From contig JABEVE010000025.1 of the NCBI GenBank assembly GCA_013044035.1, positions 1 through 32,980 on the forward strand: DNA of 32,980 bases. The letters are read 5' to 3'. Below, piece after piece: positions 25,034-32,980 of the stretch. A model generated the notes under the pieces. The model did no database searches and was not told where the DNA came from. It saw only the letters and a program-made list of their open reading frames with translations. How positions within the stretch are numbered: position 1 is the stretch's first letter; every line of letters starts with the position of its first letter. Both the position numbers and the translations under genes were made by a program. The stretch is from Burkholderiales bacterium. Lineage in GTDB: Bacteria > Pseudomonadota > Gammaproteobacteria > Burkholderiales > Burkholderiaceae_C.

Positions 25034-25984
25034 ATGAACACCATGGAGTCTGCCGCCATAGGGCATCGCGGCAGGCAGCTTGCCCCCACGTTAGGCTTCA
25101 AGGACAGTCGGCGGCGCAGGTCCGGTGGGTGCTTTGGCGTGGTGCTCGGCCTGCTGCTGACTTGCGCAGTCCTGCTGCCGGCCTGGGCTTTGGTCACCGT
25201 ACCGCCGCTGACCGCGCCCGTCACCGATCTCACCGGCACGCTGAGCACCGACCAGGCACAGGCGCTGGATCAACAACTGCGGGACTTCACGGCACGCAAG
25301 GGCAGCCAGATCGCGGTGCTCATCGTGCCCACCACGCAACCCGAAGCGATCGAGCAATACTCCATACGCGTCACCGACGCCTGGAAGCTGGGGCGCAAAG
25401 GCGTTGACGACGGCGTGTTGCTGCTCGTCGCCAAGGACGACCGCGCCGTGCGCATCGAGGTGGGTTACGGACTGGAAGGCGCCATCCCGGACGCCATCGC
25501 CAAACGCATCGTGGCCGAGACCATCGCGCCGGACTTCCAAGCGGGACGGTTCGACGCCGGCATCCAGGCCGGTGTCAGCCAACTCATGCGCTTGATCGAC
25601 GGTGAGCCCTTGCCGCCACCTCGGCAGGTCGCTGCACACGACCAGGAGCCGCCACTGCAGTTGGCTTTGTTCGTGGTGTTCGGCGCCGTGGTGCTGGGCC
25701 AGGCGCTGCGTGCCGTGCTCGGCCGCGTGCTCGGCGCCGGTGTTTCGGCTCTGGTCGCAGGCATTGGCGGCTGGCTGCTGATCGGCTCTGGACTGCTCGC
25801 TGGAGGGGCGGCGCTGTTGGCCTTTTTTGCCGTGATCAGTGGCATGCGCTTCGGTGGGCCGGGTGGTTTCGGAGCGGGCGGCTTTGGTGCAGGCGGAGGT
25901 GGGGGTTTTGGCAGCGGCCATGGAGGCGGATTCTCCGGCGGCGGCGGCGGTTTCGGCGGTGGCGGCGCCTCGGGGCGGTGGTGA
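25034..25984 (+). CDS. TPM-domain membrane protein (YgcG family)
   Basis: A 316-residue envelope protein. After a long basic N-terminus comes a hydrophobic signal or anchor (about 33-53), then the TPM domain (about 56-195) with VTDLTGTLSTDQAQALDQQL, GVDDGVLLLVAKDDRAVRIEVGYGLEGAIPDAIAKRI and PDFQAGRFDAGI. Two or three hydrophobic stretches (about 212-275) follow, and the end is an extreme Gly/Phe/Ser-rich tail (about 280-316). TPM proteins are thought to act in photosystem repair in plants and in envelope functions in bacteria, without a defined activity. It lies ten bases after lemA and its stop lies just before the start of the next TPM gene. Confidence 0.9.
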   Translation: MNTMESAAIGHRGRQLAPTLGFKDSRRRRSGGCFGVVLGLLLTCAVLLPAWALVTVPPLTAPVTDLTGTLSTDQAQALDQQLRDFTARKGSQIAVLIVPTTQPEAIEQYSIRVTDAWKLGRKGVDDGVLLLVAKDDRAVRIEVGYGLEGAIPDAIAKRIVAETIAPDFQAGRFDAGIQAGVSQLMRLIDGEPLPPPRQVAAHDQEPPLQLALFVVFGAVVLGQALRAVLGRVLGAGVSALVAGIGGWLLIGSGLLAGGAALLAFFAVISGMRFGGPGGFGAGGFGAGGGGGFGSGHGGGFSGGGGGFGGGGASGRW

Positions 25985-25986
25985 CC

Positions 25987-26493
25987 ATGAAGGCCAGACA
26001 GTGGCTGCGCCATGCGTTTTACCTCACGGCACGGGTGCACAGGGCATTTCCGCGATCGGCCATGAAGGCCATTGCGCAGGCGATCCACGCTGCGGAAAGC
26101 CGACATGATGGCGAGATCCGGGTGGCTCTGGAAGGAGCCCTCGACTGGCCAGAGCTTTGGCACGGCATCACACCGCGAGCGCGCGCCATCGAACTGTTTG
26201 CGCGCCTCCATGTCTGGGACACCGCCGAGAACAATGGCGTATTGATCTATTTGCTGTTGGCCGAGCGTGCCGTGGAAATCATTGCCGATCGCGGCATCGC
26301 ATCCCGGGTTGATCCGGCGCAGTGGCAAGCCCTGTGTCGAAGCATGGAGCACGGGTTGCGCGAAGGCCGGCATCTCGACGCCGTGCTTGTGGGTGTGGCT
26401 GGTGTCAGCGCCTTGCTGGGGGAGCATTGCGCGTCGTCACCAACCCGGCGTCGCAACGAACTCGGTGATTGGCCGGTGGTCGTCAAGCGTTGA
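25987..26493 (+). CDS. Second TPM-domain protein, short cytoplasmic form
   Basis: A 168-residue protein without signal peptide or membrane segment. It shows the TPM pattern in a shorter form: a basic start MKARQWLRHAF, AIAQAIHAAESRHDGEIRVALEGAL, RARAIELFARLHVWDTAENNGVLIYLLLAERAVEIIADRGI, and WQALCRSMEHGLREGRHLDAVL. The ATG at 25987 is two bases past the stop of the preceding TPM gene; GTG codons at 25978 and 25981 in the same frame would overlap it by a few bases, so coupling is likely either way. LemA followed by a long and a short TPM gene is a recurrent arrangement in betaproteobacteria. Function unknown. Confidence 0.87.
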   Translation: MKARQWLRHAFYLTARVHRAFPRSAMKAIAQAIHAAESRHDGEIRVALEGALDWPELWHGITPRARAIELFARLHVWDTAENNGVLIYLLLAERAVEIIADRGIASRVDPAQWQALCRSMEHGLREGRHLDAVLVGVAGVSALLGEHCASSPTRRRNELGDWPVVVKR

Positions 26494-26561
26494 CGCCTCG
26501 TCGTGCGTCGGGACCAGGCTCGATCAGCCCCGGCCTTCATCCATCCTGACAGCCGCGAGGC

Positions 26562-27512
26562 TCAACCCTGCACGGCCACTTCGGCCAGCATGCGCCGGAC
26601 CTGGATCTGCCAGTGCGGCAGCGCAAGCCCCAACGCGGCCTGCAGCCGATCACAGTCCAGCCTGGAATTGGCTGGACGTGGCGCAGGCAGCGGGTAATCG
26701 GCCGTGGCGATGGGTTCCACCGCTTCGGCCCCACAGCGCAGTGCCGTACCGTGAGCGGCGGCCTGCCGCAGCACGAACTGGGCATAGCCGTGCCAGGACG
26801 TGCTGCCGCCGGCCGTGAGGTGGTAGAGGCCGGGCTGGGGAGTGCTTATGGCGGTGGCGAACGATGCGTCGGTCTGCACCCGGTGCAGGGCCAGCGCGGT
26901 GACGTCGGCAATGAGTTCGGCGCTGGTGGGGGCACCGAACTGGTCGGCGACCACGCGCAGATGTTCTCGCTCCCGTGCCAGCTTGAGCATGGTCTTGGCG
27001 AAGTTGCCGCCACGCGCGGCATAAACCCAGGAGGTGCGAAAAATGAAGTGCCGGCAGCCGCTTTGTGCAATGGCCTGTTCACCGGCCAGCTTGGTGTGAC
27101 CATAGACGCTTTGCGGCTTGGGGGCATCAAGCTCGGTGTAAGGCCCGGGCTTGCTGCCGTCGAACACATAGTCAGTGGAGTAGTGCACCAGCCAGGCGTT
27201 GTGGGCAGCGGCATAATCGGCCAGGAGTCTCGGCGCTTCGGCATTGATGCACTGGGCAAGCCCGGGCTCACTCTCGGCCTTGTCCACCGCGGTGTAGGCC
27301 GCGGCATTGACGAGGATGTCGGGCTGCACGCGCTCCAGCGTGGAGCGCAGCGCGGGCAAGTCGCCCAGATCGGCCAGACTGCGGTTCATCGCCAGCACCG
27401 AGCCCAAAGGGAGCAACGCACGGCGCAACTCCCAGCCAAGTTGGCCATCGGCACCCAGCAACAGGATACGCGGCGGCTGCGCGGGGTGGGCAATCCCAGC
27501 GTCGGCACTCAT
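26562..27512 (-). CDS. rfbD: dTDP-4-dehydrorhamnose reductase
   Basis: NADPH-dependent last step of dTDP-L-rhamnose synthesis, supplying rhamnose for LPS O-antigen or other glycans. The 316-residue short-chain dehydrogenase has GADGQLG (20-26) for the cofactor, [31 protein letters not shown], and the YGHTKLAGE catalytic Tyr-x3-Lys. [18 protein letters not shown] follows, all typical of RfbD/RmlD. The ATG overlaps the rfbB stop as ATGA, so translation is coupled. No rfbA or rfbC follows: the next gene downstream is the convergent TPM gene, 68 bases away. Confidence 0.95.
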   Translation of the reverse strand: MSADAGIAHPAQPPRILLLGADGQLGWELRRALLPLGSVLAMNRSLADLGDLPALRSTLERVQPDILVNAAAYTAVDKAESEPGLAQCINAEAPRLLADYAAAHNAWLVHYSTDYVFDGSKPGPYTELDAPKPQSVYGHTKLAGEQAIAQSGCRHFIFRTSWVYAARGGNFAKTMLKLAREREHLRVVADQFGAPTSAELIADVTALALHRVQTDASFATAISTPQPGLYHLTAGGSTSWHGYAQFVLRQAAAHGTALRCGAEAVEPIATADYPLPAPRPANSRLDCDRLQAALGLALPHWQIQVRRMLAEVAVQG

Positions 27513-28594
27513 GCTGCGGCGCCCGCGGTGTGAACCGTACTGCCGTAGTGCTGGCCGACCCACTGCCGATATGCGCCGCTGGTGACGTGGGCCACCCAGT
27601 CGGGATGGTCCAGATACCACTGCACCGTGCGCTTGAGACCCGTGGCAAAGGTCTCCTGCGGCGTCCAGCCGAGTTCGGCTGCGATTTTGCGGGCGTCGAT
27701 GGCGTAGCGGCGGTCGTGGCCGGGGCGGTCGGCCACAAAGGTGATCTGGGTCTTGTAGCTGGTGCCATCGGCCTTCGGGCGCAAGCCGTCGAGCAGTTCG
27801 CACAGGGTGTCCACCACGTCGAGGTTGCGCACTTCGTTGCAGCCGCCGATGTTGTAGGTGTCGCCCAGTTGGCCCGCTTCGAGCACGCGGCAAAGAGCGC
27901 GGCAATGGTCTTCGACATACAACCAGTCGCGCACGTTCTGACCGTCGCCGTACACCGGCAGGGGCTTGCCGGCCAGGGCGTTGTGGATCATCAGCGGGAT
28001 GAGCTTCTCTGGGAACTGGTAAGGGCCGTAGTTGTTGGAGCAGTTGGTGGTGAGCACCGGCAGGCCGTAGGTGTGGTGCCAGGCGCGCACGAGGTGGTCG
28101 GATGCGGCCTTGCTGGCGCTGTAAGGGCTGTTGGGGGCGTAGGGAGTGGTCTCGGCGAAGGCGGGGTCGGTGGGGCCGAGACTGCCGTAGACCTCGTCGG
28201 TGGAGACGTGCAGGAAGCGCAAGGCGGCCTTCTCGGCTTCAGGCAGTGACGTCCAATACGCACGGGTGGCTTCGAGCAGCTCGAAGGTGCCCTGCACATT
28301 GGTGCGGATGAAGTCGCCGGGGCCGTGGATGGAGCGGTCCACATGGCTCTCGGCGGCGAAGTGCAGGATGGCACGCGGGCGGTGCCGGGCCAGCAGTGCG
28401 GCCACCGCGGGGCGGTCGCCGATGTCGACTTGGGCGAAGTGATAGCGCGCATCGCCCTGCACGCTGGCCAGGCTCTCCAGGTTGCCGGCGTAGGTGAGTG
28501 CGTCCAGCACGAGCACGGGCTCCTGCGACTGACTCAGCCAGTGGTGGACGAAATTGGCGCCGATGAAGCCGGCGGCTCCGGTGATGACAATCAT
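27509..28594 (-). CDS. rfbB: dTDP-glucose 4,6-dehydratase
   Basis: Second step of dTDP-rhamnose synthesis: NAD-dependent dehydration of dTDP-glucose to dTDP-4-keto-6-deoxyglucose. The 361-residue product shows [10 protein letters not shown] (6-15), [13 protein letters not shown], the TDEVYG catalytic segment, [15 protein letters not shown] with Tyr-x3-Lys, and [18 protein letters not shown], all characteristic of RfbB/RmlB. The ATG at 28594 has GAGG five bases upstream; the open frame before it is not conserved. Overlaps rfbD by four bases. Divergent from pgi, which supplies hexose phosphates; this link is only suggestive. Confidence 0.97.
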   Translation of the reverse strand: MIVITGAAGFIGANFVHHWLSQSQEPVLVLDALTYAGNLESLASVQGDARYHFAQVDIGDRPAVAALLARHRPRAILHFAAESHVDRSIHGPGDFIRTNVQGTFELLEATRAYWTSLPEAEKAALRFLHVSTDEVYGSLGPTDPAFAETTPYAPNSPYSASKAASDHLVRAWHHTYGLPVLTTNCSNNYGPYQFPEKLIPLMIHNALAGKPLPVYGDGQNVRDWLYVEDHCRALCRVLEAGQLGDTYNIGGCNEVRNLDVVDTLCELLDGLRPKADGTSYKTQITFVADRPGHDRRYAIDARKIAAELGWTPQETFATGLKRTVQWYLDHPDWVAHVTSGAYRQWVGQHYGSTVHTAGAAA

Positions 28595-28660
28595 GGAAAC
28601 CTCGCAAAGGTGAACAAACGGCCACTGAGACGCCACGCAGGCGAGACTGGCCAGCCTGGA

Positions 28661-28666
28661 ATTCTA
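28661..28666 (-). promoter_or_regulatory. Candidate rfbBD -10 element
   Basis: TAGAAT on the minus strand, 66 bases before the rfbB ATG, in a near-palindrome around GAATTC. No good -35 is seen. Confidence 0.35.
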
Positions 28667-28714
28667 GGCAGCCCTGCGAAATGCTCGGCTCCAGGCCCAT
28701 GCCGAACCCGGACG

Positions 28715-28731
28715 GGCCGATAGAATCGGCC
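28715..28731 (+). promoter_or_regulatory. Candidate pgi -10 inside a short dyad
   Basis: GGCCGAT-AGA-ATCGGCC is a perfect seven-bp inverted repeat containing TAGAAT (28721-28726) at its centre. It could be the -10 of pgi with an operator, giving a leader of about 120 bases. It could also be a simple hairpin. No -35 is visible. Confidence 0.35.
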
Positions 28732-28855
28732 GCCTGAATGCGCCAGCGCGTTCAGGCCCTCCCCCTGCCTGCTCCGCACGGCGCCGCGGCGTTCGCCCCG
28801 TGCCTTGGTCAAGCGTGCCAGGCGAGGCGGCTCCCAATCTGCGCCACCCTTCGAT

Positions 28856-30364
28856 ATGCCCACACCTACCACCATCGACACCTCAGGCCTGCGCCTCGAG
28901 TTCTCCCGCCATGGCGCGCAGGCACTGGCTACGGCACACACCACGCTGGCTACCCTGCCCCAGAACCCGATGGATCTGGTTCGCGACACGGTGCTCAACG
29001 GCAGTGAGGGGCGACCGGCCTGGCATGTGCTCTCGCGCCTGGGTGCTCGGGGTGACGATCAAGCCTCACAAGCCGCCGCCGACTTCCTGCACGCCGAGCA
29101 CGCACGCATGGCCGATTGGGCCGAACGCCTGGTGGCCAACGCCGGAGCCGACGGGCTCGACATCATCCACCTCGGTGCCGGCGGCTCCGAAACGCCGATG
29201 CTGGCGCTCTACACCGCGCTTGCGGTGCTGCAGCCGTCGCGCTGCCGCATCCATTGGGTGGCCAATCTGGACGGCTCCACGCTGGAGGTTGTGCTCGCCA
29301 CCGCCAAGCCCGCCCACACCTGGGTGCTGATCAACAGCAAGTCCTTCCGCACCCAAGAGGTCATGCGCAATGCCGATGCCGTGGTGCGCTGGTTGTCGGG
29401 CCATCTGGGCGCCGAGGCAGCGCGCGCGCGGCTGGTGGCGCTGACCGCCAACGCCGACCTGGCGCACCAACGCTTCGGCATGCCCATGGCACAGGTGTTT
29501 CGCTCGCTGCAGGAGATCGGCGGACGCTTCTCGGTCTGGAGCGCGCACGGCATGGTGCTGCTGCTGGCTTTTGGCCGCGACATCTTCGACCAGTTTCACG
29601 CCGGTGCAAGAGCCATGGACGAACACTTCCTCGGCACCCCACTCAACGCCTCGGGTCCGGGACTGATGGCCGGGCTGTCGCATGCCTACCGCGTGCGCTT
29701 CGGCCTGCCGCTGCTGTCCATCGGGCTGTATGGCGACGCCTTCTCGCATGTGCCGCTGTATCTGCAGCAATTGCTCATGGAGTCGCTGGGCAAGTCCACC
29801 AGCGCCGACGGCGCCCAGCCCGTGCATGTCAGCGGCCCTGCCGTCATCAGCGGCGTGGGCACGCCGGTGCAGCACACCTACTTCCAGCTCTTGCATCAGG
29901 CCGCGGTGCCGGTGTTTCACGAGATCATCGCCGTCGCCCGTCCCTGGCATGCGCGCCTGCCCGAGCATCTGGCGCTGCTGGCCAATGCACTGGGCCAGGC
30001 GGACGCGCTGTGGAACGGCAAGGATGCCTCGAGTTGGCAGACCGAGCTGATGGCCCAGGGCATGGCACCCGATGCCGCCGCCCGCGCCGCCCGCCACCGC
30101 GCCTGTCCCGGCGGGCGACCGTCCACCTTCATCTGGATGGAGCAGCTCACGCCCTATCACCTGGGCTCACTGCTGGCGCTGTACGAGCACCGCACCGTGG
30201 TGGAAGGCTGGCTCTACGGCATCAACCCGTTCGATCAATGGGGCGTGGAACTGGGCAAAACCCTGGCCGGCAGGATCGAGCACGCCCTGCTGGCGCAAAA
30301 CACCCAAGGCCTGAGTGCCGAGACCGCCGCTTCGCTGCTCTACCTCCGAGAACAACACGCATGA
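28856..30364 (+). CDS. pgi: Glucose-6-phosphate isomerase
   Basis: Interconverts glucose 6-phosphate and fructose 6-phosphate. The 502-residue protein is shorter than E. coli Pgi (549) but complete. It has the GAGGSETPM phosphate loop (108-115), [15 protein letters not shown] (159-173), signature 1 [12 protein letters not shown] (221-232), the catalytic Glu309 in MESLGKS, His340 in [14 protein letters not shown], and signature 2 [18 protein letters not shown] with its final catalytic lysine. The phosphate loop deviates from the usual IGGSDLGP form. The start at 28856 lacks a ribosome site, and a TTG 17 codons upstream is possible. It overlaps lysS by ATGA. Confidence 0.95.
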   Translation: MPTPTTIDTSGLRLEFSRHGAQALATAHTTLATLPQNPMDLVRDTVLNGSEGRPAWHVLSRLGARGDDQASQAAADFLHAEHARMADWAERLVANAGADGLDIIHLGAGGSETPMLALYTALAVLQPSRCRIHWVANLDGSTLEVVLATAKPAHTWVLINSKSFRTQEVMRNADAVVRWLSGHLGAEAARARLVALTANADLAHQRFGMPMAQVFRSLQEIGGRFSVWSAHGMVLLLAFGRDIFDQFHAGARAMDEHFLGTPLNASGPGLMAGLSHAYRVRFGLPLLSIGLYGDAFSHVPLYLQQLLMESLGKSTSADGAQPVHVSGPAVISGVGTPVQHTYFQLLHQAAVPVFHEIIAVARPWHARLPEHLALLANALGQADALWNGKDASSWQTELMAQGMAPDAAARAARHRACPGGRPSTFIWMEQLTPYHLGSLLALYEHRTVVEGWLYGINPFDQWGVELGKTLAGRIEHALLAQNTQGLSAETAASLLYLREQHA

Positions 30365-31887
30365 ACCCCAAAGAACCCGCCGCCTCCGTCACCCCGGGCG
30401 ACACACAAGCCTCCACCTCATCCCTGCTCGCTGAACGCCGCGCCAAACTCGCCACGCTGCGTGCGCAAGGCAATGCCTACCCGAACGACTTCAAACCCGA
30501 CGCCCAGGCTGCATCCTTGCATACCGAGTACGACGCGCTGGAGCCGGATGCCGTGCTGGCAGCGGCGCGGCGGGTGCACATCGCGGGGCGGCTGATGCTC
30601 AAGCGGGTGATGGGCAAGGCCAGCTTCGGCACGCTGCAGGACAGCAGCGGACGCCTGCAGATCCATGTCAGCAACGACCATACCGGCGAAGCCGGACACG
30701 CGGCGTTCAAGCACTTCGACCTCGGCGACATCGTGGGTTGCGAAGGCTTGCTGTTCAAGACACGCACCGGTGAGCTCACGGTGCAAGCCACGCAGGTGCG
30801 CCTGCTGGCGAAGAACCTGCAACCCCTGCCCGACAAGTTTCACGGCCTGGAGGACGTGGAAACGCGCTACCGCCAGCGTTATGTCGACCTGGTGGTCACG
30901 CCAGAGGCGCGCCAGCGCTTCGTGCAGCGCGGGCGCATCGTCTCAGCCCTGCGTCATGCCATGGAGGAGGCCGGTTTCGTCGAAGTCGAAACCCCCATGC
31001 TCCACCCTATTCCTGGCGGCGCCAACGCCAAGCCTTTCGTCACCCACCACAACGCGCTCGACCAGCAGATGTTCCTGCGCATCGCTCCTGAGCTTTACCT
31101 CAAGCGCCTGGTGGTGGGTGGCTTTGAGCGGGTGTTCGAGATCAACCGCAACTTCCGCAACGAGGGCATCTCGGTACGCCACAACCCCGAGTTCACCATG
31201 ATGGAGTTCTACGCCGCCTACTGGAACCACCACGACATGATGGACTACACCGAAGCGCTCATCCGTCAGGCCGCGATTCGCGCCTGCGGCACCGCGCGCC
31301 TGCCCTACCAGGGCCGCGAAGTCGATCTCGAAGCGCCCTTCGCGCGCATGAGCGTGCGCGATTCGCTGGTGCAGGTCGCCGGGCTCAGCCTGGCCGAAGC
31401 CACGGATCCCGCCGTGCTGCGTGCACGCATCCAAGCCGCCGGCGCCAAGGCACCGGTGCACTGGAGCCTGGCCGAATTGCAATTCGGCCTGTTCGAGGCG
31501 GTGGTGGAGGCCCGGTTGTGGCAACCCACCTTCATCATCGACTATCCGGTGGAGGTCTCGCCGCTGGCACGCGCCAGCGATGCCGACCCTGGCATCACCG
31601 AGCGTTTCGAGCTGTTTGCCACCGGGCGTGAGATCGCCAACGGATTTTCCGAACTCAACGATCCTGAAGACCAGGCTGCGCGCTTCGCCACCCAGGCCGC
31701 CAACAAAGACGCAGGCGACGAGGAAGCGATGTACTACGACGCCGACTACATCCGCGCGCTCGAGGTGGGCATGCCGCCCACGGGCGGCTGCGGCATCGGC
31801 ATCGATCGACTGGTGATGCTGCTGACCGACGCCCCGAGTATTCGCGACGTCATCCTGTTCCCGGCCCAGCGCCGCCAAGCCGACTGA
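30361..31887 (+). CDS. lysS: Lysyl-tRNA synthetase, class II
   Basis: Charges tRNA-Lys with lysine in the cytoplasm. The 508-residue product (E. coli LysS: 505) has an OB-fold anticodon domain (about 70-160, [19 protein letters not shown]) and the class II core. Motif 1 lies around [20 protein letters not shown], motif 2 is [20 protein letters not shown], and motif 3 is [12 protein letters not shown] near the end. The first 20 residues are polar and variable. The ATG overlaps the pgi stop (ATGA), so the two are translationally coupled. This frame also stays open far back into pgi, but the overlap with an intact Pgi and the family N-terminus argue for 30361. Confidence 0.97.
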   Translation: MNPKEPAASVTPGDTQASTSSLLAERRAKLATLRAQGNAYPNDFKPDAQAASLHTEYDALEPDAVLAAARRVHIAGRLMLKRVMGKASFGTLQDSSGRLQIHVSNDHTGEAGHAAFKHFDLGDIVGCEGLLFKTRTGELTVQATQVRLLAKNLQPLPDKFHGLEDVETRYRQRYVDLVVTPEARQRFVQRGRIVSALRHAMEEAGFVEVETPMLHPIPGGANAKPFVTHHNALDQQMFLRIAPELYLKRLVVGGFERVFEINRNFRNEGISVRHNPEFTMMEFYAAYWNHHDMMDYTEALIRQAAIRACGTARLPYQGREVDLEAPFARMSVRDSLVQVAGLSLAEATDPAVLRARIQAAGAKAPVHWSLAELQFGLFEAVVEARLWQPTFIIDYPVEVSPLARASDADPGITERFELFATGREIANGFSELNDPEDQAARFATQAANKDAGDEEAMYYDADYIRALEVGMPPTGGCGIGIDRLVMLLTDAPSIRDVILFPAQRRQAD

Positions 31888-31894
31888 ACGCGAC

Positions 31895-32680
31895 ATGGCC
31901 GCCGCCATGAAACGCTTGCGCCGGAAAGCCGCCGGCCAGCCCTTCATCTGCCAGGACCGCGGCGAAATTTCGCTGCACTTCGGCATGGCCACGGTGCAAA
32001 GCCGCATGCGTGTGGCGACGCCCGACAAACTGGTGCTGGACTACACGCGCAGCATGATGGCCTTCCTGCTGCTGGCGGCCGAACCCAGGCATATCGTGAT
32101 GCTGGGTCTGGGCGGTGGCTCGCTGGCGAAATACTGCCACGCCCATTTGCCGCACACCCGTTTCACGGCGCTGGAAATCAGCCCTGAGGTCATCGCCATG
32201 CGCGACTTGTTCGCCATCCCGCCCGACGACGACCGGCTCCAGGTGCTGTGCGTCGACGGCACCGCCTGGCTGCACGACAATCCGGCTTGCTGCGATGTCC
32301 TCATGCTTGACGGCTTCGACGCCGATGGTCTGCCGCCCGCGCTGTGCAGCCAGACCTTCTTCGACGACTGTGCCGCCGCACTGCAACCCGGCGGTGTTCT
32401 GGCGTCGAACATCTGGGCCAAGGACAGCCTGCGTGATGTCCTGGTGCAACGGCTGCGCCAGAGCTTCGGTGAGTATGTCGTCACCTTCCTGGCGGAGGAC
32501 GGCGAGAACACGATTGCCTTGGCCAGCAAGCAGGCCACGCTGCCATGTGCCGCCGTGTTGCACGAGCGCGCGCGCCAACTCACGCCCAGACATGCGGTGG
32601 ATCTGTGCAGCAGTGCCACCCAACTGGCACAGGCCCTGGCCACCGAGGCAAACGCCTTGCACGAACCCGCCAGGCTTTGA
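31895..32680 (+). CDS. Spermidine-synthase-fold methyltransferase-like protein
   Basis: A 261-residue Rossmann protein related to the polyamine aminopropyltransferase/SAM-methyltransferase group. The nucleotide motif is GLGGGSLAKY (71-80), followed by the acidic strand end ALEISPEV and VLMLDGFDADGLPP. True spermidine synthases have GGGDGG and a catalytic Asp in an SSDPxGPA-like stretch; here the first is GGGSLA and the second is altered, so aminopropyl transfer is doubtful. Annotated members are often called spermidine synthase or fused-MFS/spermidine synthase-like; I would call only the fold. It starts seven bases after lysS (an alternative ATG at 31907) and probably shares its transcript. 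No membrane segment. Confidence 0.8.
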   Translation: MAAAMKRLRRKAAGQPFICQDRGEISLHFGMATVQSRMRVATPDKLVLDYTRSMMAFLLLAAEPRHIVMLGLGGGSLAKYCHAHLPHTRFTALEISPEVIAMRDLFAIPPDDDRLQVLCVDGTAWLHDNPACCDVLMLDGFDADGLPPALCSQTFFDDCAAALQPGGVLASNIWAKDSLRDVLVQRLRQSFGEYVVTFLAEDGENTIALASKQATLPCAAVLHERARQLTPRHAVDLCSSATQLAQALATEANALHEPARL

Positions 32681-32707
32681 CCGGATACGCATCCCTGCGC
32701 AGCGGTT

Positions 32708-32947
32708 TCAACCCTGGCGCAGCGACGCCACAATGTCGTCCTTGAGCTTGAGCCGATCCAGCCGCAGCATGTGAAGCCGGGCATCGCCGGCCGACTCCTT
32801 GCCGCGCTCGATGCGCACGATTTCCGCGTTCACCACATCGAAGCGCGCGCAGAGCGCGTCGAAATGGCCGTTGCGCTCCCGCAGCGCGACGATCGCTTTC
32901 GCTTCCTCGGGAAATTCGCGCAGCAAATCATGGTGATCCATCCACAT
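32708..32947 (-). CDS. YdcH family protein (DUF465)
   Basis: A 79-residue, mostly helical small cytoplasmic protein. The family pattern is visible: DLLREFPEEAKAIVALRERNGHFDALCARFDVVNAEIVRIE, then LHMLRLDRLKLKDDIVASL near the end, as in YdcH/DUF465. Function unknown; a short coiled coil is likely. GGAG six bases before the ATG at 32947 supports this start, with a second ATG at 32941 nearby. It converges on the methyltransferase gene with 27 bases between stops. Its upstream region runs off the window. Confidence 0.85.
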   Translation of the reverse strand: MWMDHHDLLREFPEEAKAIVALRERNGHFDALCARFDVVNAEIVRIERGKESAGDARLHMLRLDRLKLKDDIVASLRQG

Positions 32948-32980
32948 GGCGAGCTCCAGGTTGTCCGTCTACCGATCTTA

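Noticed and set aside
28939-29330. Possible pseudogene status of pgi because of its short length and unusual phosphate loop
   Set aside because: The frame is intact and Glu309, His340 and both signatures are present, so it is a functional short form.
29116-30360. Open frame of about 415 codons in the lysS frame, running through pgi
   Set aside because: It overlaps an intact Pgi with all catalytic residues; the translation is Arg/Ala-rich and without family motifs. A GC-rich shadow frame; LysS starts at 30361.
1-32980. CRISPR array, insertion sequence, prophage, toxin-antitoxin or defence genes
   Set aside because: No regular repeats, transposase, integrase or known defence motif seen on either strand; all sizeable genes are housekeeping or metabolic.

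Overview
The window is GC-rich, gene-dense chromosomal DNA with an almost entirely housekeeping content. The protein sequences and gene order (rpsO-pnp-qor-tpiA-secG-tRNA-Leu; a Rieske oxygenase divergent from xseB-ispA-dxs; polA divergent from a DUF2782 gene and thrB; a BPSS1780-family membrane protein) point to a betaproteobacterium of the order Burkholderiales. A Thiomonas-like genus would fit, but this rests on recognition and not on a search. I see no insertion sequence, integrase, phage gene, toxin-antitoxin pair, CRISPR array or rRNA.

Layout. 1-5600: a minus-strand block rpsO, pnp, NAD(P)H:quinone oxidoreductase, tpiA, secG, then tRNA-Leu(GAG) with its own promoter and a rho-independent terminator. 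5800-7760: a metallophosphoesterase (+) converging on tsaD (-). 7860-8731: rpsU and yqeY (+), the start of the macromolecular-synthesis operon, but without dnaG and rpoD behind them. 8867-13020: xseB, ispA, dxs, folE2 (-), which is MEP/prenyl-diphosphate synthesis plus GTP cyclohydrolase IB and an exonuclease VII subunit. 13227-16370: Rieske oxygenase, rhodanese-type sulfurtransferase and two universal stress proteins (+). 16395-20253: a Tat-exported dienelactone-hydrolase-like protein and polA (-). 20363-26493: DUF2782 protein, thrB, an orphan cytochrome P450, a BPSS1780-type membrane protein, then lemA and two TPM-domain genes (+). 26562-28594: rfbB-rfbD (-), without rfbA or rfbC. 28856-32680: pgi, lysS and a spermidine-synthase-fold methyltransferase (+), followed by a convergent DUF465 gene at the right edge.

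Working together: xseB-ispA-dxs are nearly contiguous and supply DXP and farnesyl diphosphate; rfbB and rfbD overlap by an ATGA and make two of the four dTDP-rhamnose steps; pgi and lysS also overlap by an ATGA; lemA and the two TPM genes form a compact envelope module. The usp pair has an FNR-like site upstream.

I did not find a clear new defence or metabolic system. The most interesting signals are regulatory: a 40-bp dyad with perfect 12-bp arms centred on the -10 of the sulfurtransferase gene; back-to-back polA/DUF2782 promoters whose -10 boxes lie 6-7 bases from the start codons, predicting leaderless mRNAs; an 11-bp-arm hairpin directly before xseB; and a recurring TANAAT/NATAAT -10 element, usually followed by C and without a visible -35. 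Among proteins, the Rieske oxygenase and the P450, both without visible redox partners, are the least explained. All promoter, operator and terminator calls were made by eye.
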